A DNA stretch of 64,000 nucleotides from Paenilisteria riparia FSL S10-1204. Lineage in GTDB: Bacteria > Bacillota > Bacilli > Lactobacillales > Listeriaceae. The translations under genes and the position numbers were made by a program. Under the pieces are notes generated by a model that was given only the letters and a program-made list of their open reading frames with translations, had not been told where the DNA came from and did not search any database. The stretch covers positions 21,413 to 85,412 of the forward strand of contig NZ_AODL01000010.1 of the NCBI RefSeq assembly GCF_000525995.1, read 5' to 3'. Shown in pieces: positions 47,505 through 56,720 of this stretch. Within the stretch, counting starts at the first letter, position 1. The number at the start of each line of letters is the position of its first letter.

Positions 47505-50488
47505 ATGAAAAACAAACTAGTAAAAAAAAATGGCAGTAGGGGCGCTAACAACAGCCGTTGTAGCAAGCCAAATAGCAACAACTATTCCTTATAACGTATT
47601 CGCAGCAGAAATAACATCAAAAACACAAGCAACACAAGCGACAGCAACACAATACTATACAACCATACCTAGACTCGGAGATCGCAAAATTTCCGTTGTA
47701 CACCCAGATTCAAAAACAATTTCCGGATATGTACACCCAGGTGAGATGGTTACGGTACATAGTAACGATGGAGTAATAATGGGTACTCCGAAATTCTCAG
47801 TATCGACTGTAGCAGATAGCGTAACAGGCGCATTTTCTGTAGCAATTCCGCAAGTTCCAGAAAACGCCATCGTTCAAATAGATCTAGGCACTGATCATAG
47901 TCTGGGAGCTATCGTTCGCTCTGTAACAGCAAGCGATGGAGTCTATCACTTTGGTGGCACTACAGTTAATCCATTAACAACGGATTCTACAACGGTATCA
48001 GGCCTTATACCACCATACTCTGGCGCAATGATTACATTAGCAGATGGAACAACATTAGAAGCATATTCAGGTGCAGATGAAAATTATTCAGCAACGATTC
48101 CAAAGCAACCAGAAGGAGCAGTAATCTATGTTTACAAAGACTACAACCCAGTCGATAATGACGAGTTTCCTGCAGGAGGCCAATCAAACAATGCGCAAAC
48201 TACAGTAACAGCAGCACCAGCACCAGATACAACTAGCCCGGTCATCACAGCAAGCAATTTATCCCTACAAGAAGGCACAAGCTTTAATCCAAAAGCAGGC
48301 GTAACAGCAAGCGATGATACAGACGGCGATATCACAAACAAAATTGTTGTAACAAGCAACAACGTAGATACATCGAAAGCAGGCACATACAATGTTACTT
48401 ATTCCGTAACAGATGCCGCAGGTAACGTAGCAACAAAAACAATTAACAGTTACAGTCTACAGACAACTTTCTATCGACACAGTAAAATCCACTGATACAC
48501 AAGTGGTTATGCACGGTAAAGCAGGCTCCCAAGGACGTCTATTTAACGACGAAACAGGCGTTAAACTTGGTGCACGTTTCACATTTGATGCAACAGGCAC
48601 ATATGTATTGAAACTAGGAAGCCCACTAGCATCAGGTACAAAACTCAAAGTATGGTACACATACAATCAAACCGCAACTTATAGAACAACTGTAGTAGAC
48701 GCAACAAAACCAGTCATCACAGCAAGCAACCAAACATTAACAGTAGGCGACAACTTTAATCCAAAAGCCGGCGTAACAGCAAGCGATGACCTAGACGGTG
48801 ACATCACAAGTAAAATTGCCGTAACAAGCAACAACGTAGACACAAGCAAAGTAGGCACATACAGCGTATCTTACTCTGTTACTGACGCAGCAGGCAACGT
48901 AGCAACAAAAACAATCACAGTAACAGTTAAAGAAGCACCAGACACAACGAAACCAGTCATCACAGCAAGCAACAAAACCCTAACAGTAGGCGATAGCTTT
49001 GATCCAAAAGCAGGCGTAACAGCAAGTGACAACAAAGATGGCAACATCACAAGCAAAATTACGGTAACAAGCAACAACGTAGATACATCGAAAGCCGGCA
49101 CATACAGCGTAACGTACTCTGTTAGCGATGCAGCAGGCAACATAGGCACAAAAACAATCACAGTCACAGTCAAAGAAGCACCAACATCAGGAACAATCAC
49201 AGCAAGCGACTTCACTATCGGTAAAGACGGTTACATCAAAGGCGCAATCACAGGCGATGTAGCAAGCATTAAAATGATCATCAACGGCAAAGTATACAGC
49301 CCAAGAAACGTACAAAGCCCAAGCAACTACCAATACTATGTAGCCGGTAAAATTACATCTGTCAATGATGCAGTAGCTATCGTGGCCTATGACAAAAATG
49401 GCAAAGAACTAGACCGCGCGAACGTGAACGTGAAGAATAACCAAGCAGAAGTAGGAACTATCACAGCAAAAACATTTACCATTGGTCAAGACGGTTATGT
49501 ACAAGGCAGCTACACAGGGAAAGCAGCCAAAGTAGGTCTACTTGTGAACGGTAAACAACTAAACAACATCTCTATCTCAGGTGGAAGCTACCGTTACTAT
49601 GCTAGCCATTACATTACATCAGTCAACGATGATGTCTATGCCGTTCTTTACGATGCGAGTGGACTTGAAATGGCACGCGTTAAAGTAGCTGTACAAAAAG
49701 CAGCAGACAACACATCAGGAACAATCACAGCAAATGACTTTGCAATTGGTGATGGCGACAACTATGTGCGTGGAACATTCACTGGTGATGTAGCCAAAGT
49801 AAGCATGATTGTCAACGGTAAGGAAGGTACACGTATTTCCGTATCCGGAGGGAATTATCAATACTATGCAGGTAGCAAAATTTCTTCTGTCAACGACGCT
49901 GTAACAGTAGTCGCATACGATGTTAACGGTAAAGAACTAGACCGCAAAACAGTCAACGTGAAAAAAGCAGAAGTACCAACAGCAGGAACAATAACAGCCC
50001 AAGACTATCTATTAGGTGGCAATGATAAATACATCTATGGAACAACAACAGGCGACGCAGTAGTCGTGAAAATGATGGTGAATGGTAAACTAATACCAGC
50101 ACAACGTGCCGTAGACGCTGACGGCTCATACAAATATTATGCAGGAAGCAACGTTACATCTATCAATGATGTCGTAACAATGATTACGTATGATGCCAAA
50201 GGCAAAGAACTAGACCGCACAAACGTGAAATTAACCCAAACAGCAGGCACATTAGCAATCGACCCATATACACTAGGCGACAGCTACCTAACAGGAAAAG
50301 CAACAGGTGACGTAGCGAAAGTCCAACTGCTAGTAAACGGCGTTGCGAAATCAACAGCATTCGTAAAAGATGGCGCATTCTCTTACTACGCAAAAAGCAC
50401 GATTACATCTAAAACAGGCAATTACGTATTAGTAGGCTTAGACGGCGCAGGTAGAGAACTAACACGTCAAACAGTTACTGTAAAATAA
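47505..50488 (+). pseudogene. Adhesin D: tandem copy of adhesin C, two frame breaks
   Basis: ATG 47505 follows AAAGGAGAGC. It breaks at once at A9 (47522-47530); with eight A the signal peptide reads MKNKLVKKMAVGALTTAVVA. A second break near 48445 is a single extra A in ATTAACAGTT (expected ATTACAGTT, coding TITVTV), not a homopolymer run. Corrected, the protein is about 993 aa: signal peptide, two Big_6-like halves, one DUF5011 unit, an extra module of about 80 aa (QVVMHGKAGSQGRLFNDETG) absent from adhesin C, two DUF5011 units, and five Big_15-type repeats. There is no anchor. Confidence 0.85.
48941..50488 (+). repeat. 1.55-kb tandem repeat, copy 2 (3' part of adhesin D)
   Basis: Partner of 45845-47392. 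Differences are mostly synonymous plus a few substitutions (for example VAGQIT versus VAGKIT). Confidence 0.9.
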
Positions 50489-50528
50489 TTAGCAGAACAC
50501 CTAGAAACATACACGATAACCAGTAAGT

Positions 50529-50595
50529 AAAAAACTATCGACCTACGGCATTTCCTTCTTCTCGTAAAGAAATGCCCAATAAGTCGATAGTTTTT
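50529..50595 (+). terminator. terminator of adhesin D
   Basis: AAAAACTATCGAC pairs with GTCGATAGTTTTT; inner arms GGCATTTC and GAAATGCC extend the stem. Confidence 0.85.
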
Positions 50596-50698
50596 ACATG
50601 ATTGCGAGGAGTAACGATAAATGTGGGTAAATAATACAGTTTATTACACTCTCGTAGCGGTATTTTCGGAAAATAGACATAAAAATTAACCTATTTAG

Positions 50699-50853
50699 AT
50701 GGTATAATGGAATTGTCCAAAGCAGTGCTTCTCGTACGCTGCTTTGTGACAACCTTTCATTTTTTTAGTAACCTAACAATTCTTTTTTTGGAGAAGAGGA
50801 GAAGGATAGCATGTACGTTGATTGGGGAACCAACATACATGCTATCCTTTTCT
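50699..50853 (+). ncRNA. Candidate small RNA between adhesin D and a Crp-like gene
   Basis: An extended -10 (TGG-TATAAT, ending 50708) is followed by hairpin CAAAGCAG...CTGCTTTG (about 50717-50746), a purine-rich GGAGAAGAGGAGAAGG stretch, and a terminator stem AAGGATAGCATGTA/TACATGCTATCCTT (50802-50850) with a T tail. That predicts a transcript of about 140 nt. A 66-codon frame crosses it but has no ribosome binding site and runs through the terminator. The terminator can also serve the convergent Crp-like gene. Function is unknown. Confidence 0.45.
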
Positions 50854-50887
50854 GATTGTATTGAAAGTTGCTTTATTCATTTTATGT

Positions 50888-51523
50888 TTACAAATTTGCC
50901 ACTCTAATATACAATTTATTTGCTGTCCGTTTTACTCTATCCTTCTCTTCTAAAATATCAAGTTTCTCATTTAGATTTTTTCGAGAGACGTTGCCGTAAT
51001 TCGCAAGCTTGCTCTTATTAAGGTACGACGGAATTTCGACATACTCATCCTCGTCATCGCTCGCTAAATCCAAAGTATCACAGAAGCTTTGCAATGTGTA
51101 AGTAATGCGAGGCTCTGTTGGTAAATCATGTTTCATTAATTCAAAACATAGACCAGAGGAATTTCGCAATACAGAAGCAAGCAACCATTCCATATAAGAA
51201 GGCTTATTAGCAGCAAAATTCAAGAAGAATTCACGGTTAACAAACGCTACTTCCATGTCCGTATTTGCTATAATTTTTAGTTGATTTTCAATACCGAGAT
51301 TAAACGGCGAATGATAGATAATATGACTATTAGTGAAAAAATGTAGAATTTGAGAATTCCTATTTTCCAAGTGAAGTGTACCTTCCAAAATGATTAAAAA
51401 ATCACTATATAATTTCCGATTATCAATGACGCTTTTTTGATTCACTTTTTCGATAGTAATCCAGGTTGAATTTGGGGTATTTTGCATTAAATCTTCTAAG
51501 ATAGCAAGCGTTTGATTTGTCAT
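50888..51523 (-). CDS. Crp/Fnr-like regulator (paralogue 5)
   Basis: A 211-aa protein. ATG 51523 is used because AGGAG is about 9 bases away; the GTG three codons upstream overlaps that site. The cupin half (FLIILEGTLHLENRNSQILH) is followed by NREFFLNFAANKPSYMEWLL, a segment also conserved in paralogue 6. The C-terminal helix-turn-helix is NKSKLANYGNVSRKNLNEKL. It is transcribed toward adhesin D and divergent from the rest of locus 2. Confidence 0.78.
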   Translation of the reverse strand: MTNQTLAILEDLMQNTPNSTWITIEKVNQKSVIDNRKLYSDFLIILEGTLHLENRNSQILHFFTNSHIIYHSPFNLGIENQLKIIANTDMEVAFVNREFFLNFAANKPSYMEWLLASVLRNSSGLCFELMKHDLPTEPRITYTLQSFCDTLDLASDDEDEYVEIPSYLNKSKLANYGNVSRKNLNEKLDILEEKDRVKRTANKLYIRVANL

Positions 51524-51767
51524 TACGATCACTCCTAAGAATTTATAATCTAATTATAGTCCTGAAAAATGAGGATTTCATAGTAGAATTGTGAGGAGAA
51601 ATTAAGAATCTCGTCATTTTTCTCGTTTTTGCCATAAAAAGTAGGGAATTTGTTATATCTTACATAAAAAAATGTGTATTTTCTACATAGGCGAAGGCCA
51701 ACTTTCTGGTAAACTAAGGTGTATCTTGCTTGATAACTAAAAAAGTAGATACGGAGGTGTCTAAGAA

Positions 51768-52034
51768 GTGTACGACATACCAGATAACACAGAAGTGTTT
51801 GAAGTACTAAAGGCAGTCGAGGACCCTAAGTTTTCCTTTATGTCTTTGGAAATAGCGCGGGAGTACAACCTTAGTGTTCACATAAGCCGCAATAGACTAT
51901 TGTATACACTGTACTGGTTAGAAAATCAAGAATTTATTTTACGCAAACAAAATGTAGAAAAAGCAGGGAAACGTTACTTTATAACAGATTTAGGAATGAA
52001 TTTATTACGTACATTAGAACTAGAAATGCGATAA
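51768..52034 (+). CDS. Small winged-helix DNA-binding protein
   Basis: An 88-aa protein starting at GTG 51768 after ACGGAGGTG. The predicted order of helices (FSFMSLEIAREYNLSVHISR, NRLLYTLYWLENQEFILRKQ) and the wing (EKAGKRYFITDLGMNLLRTL) fits a stand-alone winged helix of PadR or MarR size. It has no effector domain. It lies between two Crp-like genes and may help regulate locus 2. The family is not firmly recognised. Confidence 0.62.
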   Translation: MYDIPDNTEVFEVLKAVEDPKFSFMSLEIAREYNLSVHISRNRLLYTLYWLENQEFILRKQNVEKAGKRYFITDLGMNLLRTLELEMR

Positions 52035-52161
52035 AAGTAGCTAAATGTGATAAATTCGTCAATAAAAAAAGGAACGACCGAATAAAAGTTACACACGTTG
52101 GTATTAGAAAAAAGATATAATGTGATAGTACATTGACGGGAGTTAGAAGGGGGACAAGGCA

Positions 52162-52756
52162 ATGGATAAATTAGAGAAAGAAATGGTCACAACATTGAAC
52201 CAACAAAAATTAAAAGAAAACTGGGTTCAGTGGCTTACATTAACTGAAAAAAAAAGTAGTACCGGCAAGATTGCTACGTGATAATATTCTGTTTATACAA
52301 AAGGGCATGATGCATATAGAAATCGAAGTAGACAAAACCGCCCATATTTTTGCTTTCATGCAATCTGAGGATATCGTATATCCAAGTTATTTCAACGATT
52401 CGAGCAGACAAATGCGCGTTGTAATTGATAGTTATACCGAAATTATCTCATTCAATCAAGAGTTTTTCTTAAATTATGCAACGATGAAGCCTGTATACAT
52501 GGAATGGCTGTCCGATAAGCTGGATAAAAATTTAAGCAAGTTTTTGTATGAAAGTACGAAGCCAAGAAAACAAGATAACATCTTAACAAATTTAGAATAT
52601 GTCAATAAAGTGATGCAAGATGAACTGCAGCAACCCAACATCGAAATATTTGATTTGTTTTCAAAGCGTAAATTAGCCTCTTATTGTCATCTATCAAGAT
52701 CGACATTTAACAGCGAAATTAAGAACTTACAAGAAAATAACCTAATTGTGGAATAA
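52162..52756 (+). pseudogene. Crp/Fnr-like regulator (paralogue 6), frameshifted at an A9 run
   Basis: ATG 52162 follows AGAAGGGGG. The frame MDKLEKEMVTTLNQQKLKEN breaks at A9 (52247-52255). With eight A it continues TEKKVVPARLLRDNILFIQK to 52756, about 197 aa. It shares NQEFFLNYATMKPVYMEWLS and the helix-turn-helix SKRKLASYCHLSRSTFNSEI with paralogues 5 and 7. TATAAT lies at 52116-52121. The break is +1. Confidence 0.75.
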
Positions 52757-52847
52757 GCTTAACACATACCGACACCGAGAACGATATAAAATTGTCAAAA
52801 ATGCAGACTTAAAGTGTATAAATGTTACATGAAGTTCGAAAAAAAGG

Positions 52848-52856
52848 TGCTATAAT
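52848..52856 (+). promoter_or_regulatory. extended -10 promoter of Crp-like paralogue 7
   Basis: TGC-TATAAT within AAAGGTGCTATAAT; the context matches that before paralogue 3 (7592-7600). GTTACATGAAGTT lies about 20 bases upstream. Confidence 0.5.
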
Positions 52857-52976
52857 GTTTCATATAATGGCTATTAACGATGTAAAATCTTCCTAAATTC
52901 GAAATGGCTAAGAGATTTAACCTCACTTTTTTATAACTACCTTGCAAAAAAAAATTCAGGAAGGAGTATATTCTTG

Positions 52977-53627
52977 ATGATACCTGTTGACAACCAAGAG
53001 TTGATCGATTTTATGGAACAACACGGGGGATTACGACAAAAATATAGCCCTCGAACAAAAATATCTAATTTAGAAGAAAAAATTATTATTCTTCTAACAG
53101 GAGTTATGCATCTGGAGGACGGTAAAGAAAAAGAACCATTCATCCTAACATATCTCAACGATAATTACCTACTTGATTTACAGATATTGAAAGCAGAGCA
53201 TTCGAAGGAAATATTTTTTAGTAGCGATACGGAAATAGAAGTCATTGAAATGAATAGAAATAAGTTTTTCGAGCTTATTAAACGGAAAGCTTCGTTGTTG
53301 GAATGGGTTGTCGTGTCCAACTCTAAGATAGTTTCTAAAATATATACGGAATCTTCTAAATTTTACATTAATTCTACATTGAAAATTATCCGTAGTTTTC
53401 GAAGTTTGCTAGAAGAAAATATCTTAGTAGCTGATGAAAAAAGAGACGGATGGTATAGAATGCTACCATTCATGACACGCAGAAACTTAGCAAGCTATTG
53501 TCAATTATCCAGAAAAACATTAGGACAAGAACTAAAATTGTTAGAAGAACAAGAGCTACTAGTTTGGGATAGTAAAGGTATGTTTGTAAACGCAGAAAAG
53601 CTTGAAAGAGGTGATAGCAACATTTAG
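52977..53627 (+). CDS. Crp/Fnr-like regulator (paralogue 7)
   Basis: A 216-aa protein. AAGGAG (52961-52966) serves ATG 52977 or the TTG one codon earlier. The cupin half (IIILLTGVMHLEDGKEKEPF) leads to NRNKFFELIKRKASLLEWVV and the helix-turn-helix TRRNLASYCQLSRKTLGQEL. It lies just upstream of the DUF4352 lipoprotein and dehydrogenase, the same place that regulators occupy relative to the surface genes in locus 1. Effector is unknown. Confidence 0.78.
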   Translation: MIPVDNQELIDFMEQHGGLRQKYSPRTKISNLEEKIIILLTGVMHLEDGKEKEPFILTYLNDNYLLDLQILKAEHSKEIFFSSDTEIEVIEMNRNKFFELIKRKASLLEWVVVSNSKIVSKIYTESSKFYINSTLKIIRSFRSLLEENILVADEKRDGWYRMLPFMTRRNLASYCQLSRKTLGQELKLLEEQELLVWDSKGMFVNAEKLERGDSNI

Positions 53628-53693
53628 AACTATAAAATACTCACAATGGTACTGTGTACAAAAATAAATTTTAAAGAAATGGACGTGCAAACA

Positions 53694-54161
53694 TTGAAAA
53701 AAACATTGAAGAAAATTGCTACAGGATGCGTTATCGGAGTTGCAACAGTTGGATTATTAGTAGGTTGCTCGAATTCAGCAGACACTAGCAGCAAAACAGA
53801 AAAAGCAGAAGCAAAAGTAACGTATGAAAAGCAAGATGCTAATAACTTCCTTATTAATATTGAGAATGTAGATGTTGCTAAATCACAAAACAAGAAAAAT
53901 AAAGCTATTATCACTGTAAGCATCAAAAATAATAGCCCTATAACACAAGATATTGGAGCGCTTGACTTCCAATTCAAAGCAGGCAATAAAACATATGATA
54001 TTGATCCAGACGCAAATGCATTTGGTGAGCCAGTAAAAGCAGGACAAACCATTAAACGCGACATTACTTTTGCATTAGCAGACACTGTTAAAAAAGGTAC
54101 TCTAATGTATACACCAGCGAAGAAAAGCCTAGCTAATTGGGACGTTAAAATAGAGGAATAA
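53694..54161 (+). CDS. DUF4352 lipoprotein heading the ABC-type polysaccharide operon
   Basis: The signal peptide is KKTLKKIATGCVIGVATVG with a lipobox ending LLVGC. The mature part has the DUF4352 pattern (FLINIENVDVAKSQNKKNKA...VSIKNNSPITQDIGALDFQF...DIDPDANAFG). TTG 53694 gives the classic short signal peptide; ATG 53679 is an alternative and neither has a strong ribosome binding site. It is paralogous to the lipoprotein at 17791 and likewise directly precedes a UDP-ManNAc dehydrogenase. Confidence 0.78.
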   Translation: MKKTLKKIATGCVIGVATVGLLVGCSNSADTSSKTEKAEAKVTYEKQDANNFLINIENVDVAKSQNKKNKAIITVSIKNNSPITQDIGALDFQFKAGNKTYDIDPDANAFGEPVKAGQTIKRDITFALADTVKKGTLMYTPAKKSLANWDVKIEE

Positions 54162-54180
54162 AGAAGAGAGGATGTTCAAT

Positions 54181-55455
54181 TTGAAAATCACTGTATTAGG
54201 TTTAGGTTATATCGGGCTGCCCACAGCAGTCATGTTTGCCAACCACAAGCAAGACGTTTATGGAGTAGATGTCAATCCACACGTAGTGAATGAATTAAGC
54301 CAAGGTCGTGTTCATATTGAAGAGCCTGGCTTACAAGACGCGCTCAACCAAGCATTACAAAGTGAAACGTTCCATGTAGGTAAAGAAGTAACGCCATCGG
54401 ATGTGTTTATTGTTTCTGTACCAACGCCAAATAATGACGATTTGTTGAAATCATGTAATCTTGATTATGTTAAATCAGCAGTGAACATGGCGCTACCAGT
54501 CCTTGAAAAAGGCAATACGATTATCGTAGAGTCCACTATCGCACCGCGTTCTATGGAAGATCATGTTAAGCCAATTATCGAAGAAGCAGGTTTTCAGATT
54601 GGTAAAGATATTTTCTTAGTGCATTGCCCAGAGCGCGTTTTACCTGGACAAGTGCTACACGAATTAATTTTTAATAATCGTATTATCGGTGGTATGACGC
54701 CAGCATGCATCCAAAAAGGTAAAGAAATTTATGGTATTTTTGTTAAAGGTGAGCTAATTGAAACAACAGCCTCTGCTGCCGAAATGTCTAAATTAATGGA
54801 GAACACTTATCGCGATGTAAATATTGCTCTTGCCAATGAGTTAGTAAAAGTATGTAATGAATTAAAGATTGATGCATTAGACGTTATTGATATGGCAAAC
54901 AAGCATCCTCGCGTTAATTTACATTTACCAGGACCAGGTGTCGGCGGACATTGTTTAGCAGTAGACCCGTATTTCATCGCTGCCGAAGCGCCAACCGTAT
55001 CCCCACTAATTCAAACAGCCAGAAAAATTAACACAAGCATGCCAGAATTCGTCATTAAAAAAGCAGAAGAAGCATTAGACTTCCAATTCGATAAAAAGAT
55101 TGTCGTGATGGGACTAACATACAAAGGCGATATTGATGACATTCGTGAAAGTCCAGCAATGGAAATTTACGAGCAATTAGTCGCAACTTCTCGTTATCAA
55201 GTTGTTGCGTATGACCCGCATGTAAAAGCTGCGTTTGTGGAAACAGACCTTGAAGCTGCATTAAACCAAGCTGATCTAGTCCTGATTTTAACGGACCACA
55301 GTGAATTTCAAACTTTACATCCAAAAGATTTTGCGAATACCAACCATGCGCATATTATTGACACAAAAAATATTGCGAAGGATTGCTATGGATATGATGG
55401 ATACCACCACTTGGGAAATATTTCAGAGGTTGGTCAAACCTTCGTGCACGCTTAA
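54181..55455 (+). CDS. UDP-N-acetyl-D-mannosamine dehydrogenase (locus 2)
   Basis: A 424-aa paralogue of the enzyme at 18274: GLGYIG at 7-12, KLMENTYRDVNIALANELVK, and catalytic Cys258 in GPGVGGHCLAVDPYF. It makes UDP-ManNAcA from UDP-ManNAc. I chose TTG 54181 because AGAGAGG is well spaced and the N-terminus MKITVLGLGYIG then matches the paralogue; ATG 54172 overlaps the ribosome binding site. Two divergent copies in one window suggest two separately regulated pools or glycans. Confidence 0.87.
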   Translation: MKITVLGLGYIGLPTAVMFANHKQDVYGVDVNPHVVNELSQGRVHIEEPGLQDALNQALQSETFHVGKEVTPSDVFIVSVPTPNNDDLLKSCNLDYVKSAVNMALPVLEKGNTIIVESTIAPRSMEDHVKPIIEEAGFQIGKDIFLVHCPERVLPGQVLHELIFNNRIIGGMTPACIQKGKEIYGIFVKGELIETTASAAEMSKLMENTYRDVNIALANELVKVCNELKIDALDVIDMANKHPRVNLHLPGPGVGGHCLAVDPYFIAAEAPTVSPLIQTARKINTSMPEFVIKKAEEALDFQFDKKIVVMGLTYKGDIDDIRESPAMEIYEQLVATSRYQVVAYDPHVKAAFVETDLEAALNQADLVLILTDHSEFQTLHPKDFANTNHAHIIDTKNIAKDCYGYDGYHHLGNISEVGQTFVHA

Positions 55456-55477
55456 TAAAACATAAAGGATGCGACCA

Positions 55478-56720
55478 ATGAAAAAAAAATGTATTGATGA
55501 TTACTCAAAATTTTTCTCCCGAAATCGGGAGCGCTGCTAATCGCATGAAGGGCGTTAGTGAGAATTTGAGTGACAATTTTAATGTAACCATTTGGACGAC
55601 GAATCCTCAATATCCTCAAAAAGAAATATATCAAGAATCAGACTTTCAACAAGAAGAACTGAGAAATGCGAAAGTAAAAAGAGTTCAAACAAAGAATAAG
55701 CGTTTTGAAAAGATCTTTTTCTTTCGCTTTTTGCTATACCTGGAAGTGCTATGGAAGCTTTTACGCTTCGTATGGAAAGATGACGGTCACTACGACATGA
55801 TTTTTGTCAGTACACCGCCGCTTTCGATTCCGCTTATTGGTTTGGTTGCTAAAAGAAAATATAAAGCAGAACTAATTGTTGATGTCAGAGACTTATGGCC
55901 AGAGACGCTTAAAGCAATCAAAGGTTTATTTACGCGAATTATTCGTTACTTAGCATATCCAGTTGAAAGACTGATTTATCTTCGAGCTGATAAGATTATT
56001 GTTAACAGTGAAGGTTTTATTGATTATATAAAAAGGATTGTCGGCGAGGATAAGGAAGTCTACTTTGTACCGAATTCATTAACAAAAAATGAGTTAGAGC
56101 AAGAAAGACAAGCACCTTCCAATGAGGCTATTACTATTATTTATGCTGGCAATTTAGGTGTGGCGCAAGATTTAACAACTTTTCTTTCTCTTGCTAGGAC
56201 TTTTAAAGAAAATACGAAAATTCACTTTTTAATTATAGGTTACGGCATTCACTATGAAGAAGTGCGCCAAGAAATTATGCAACGTGAACTTTTTAATGTG
56301 GAATTGAAGCCACCAGAACCGCGCGACAAAGTTTTTCAGCGATTGTTAAAAGCAGATATAGCTTATATGGGACTAGACAGACATCCTGTTTTTCAAACGG
56401 TTATACCGGGGAAAGTCATTGATTACATGGGTGCTGGTTTGCCAATTATCGGTGTAACATCAGGATATTCGAGACATATTATTGAAGAAGCCGAGGCAGG
56501 AATTGTCCTGGAAAATGAAGCTGATTTTGATATGTTAGAAAGTGTAGTGAACCAATGGATCGATTCACCAAAATTACGTCATCAATATGGGCAAAATGGT
56601 AAAAATTTTGCCATCGAACATTTTAACTGGGAAAACAACAGAAAGCAATTAGAAAGGATAGTTGCACAAACCGATGAAAAAACGAGTGACGATGTTTGTT
56701 TGGAAAGAATTTCAAAATGA
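55478..56720 (+). pseudogene. GT4 (WbuB-like) glycosyltransferase, frameshifted at an A9 run at codon 2
   Basis: ATG 55478 follows AAAGGATG. A9 (55481-55489) breaks the frame immediately; with eight A it reads MKKNVLMITQNFSPEIGSAA and stays open to 56720, 413 aa. GT-B features include LIGLVAKRKYKAELIVDVRD, the nucleotide-sugar half IIYAGNLGVAQDLTTFLSLA, and GAGLPIIGVTSG. WbuB-like enzymes often transfer N-acetyl-fucosamine-type sugars; the donor here is unknown. The break is +1 at the second codon, so downstream reinitiation could still allow partial expression. Confidence 0.8.

Noticed and set aside
50707..50907. 66-codon + strand frame between adhesin D and Crp-like paralogue 5
   Set aside because: It has no ribosome binding site before its ATG and runs through a strong hairpin terminator into the convergent gene. 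A small RNA explains the region better.
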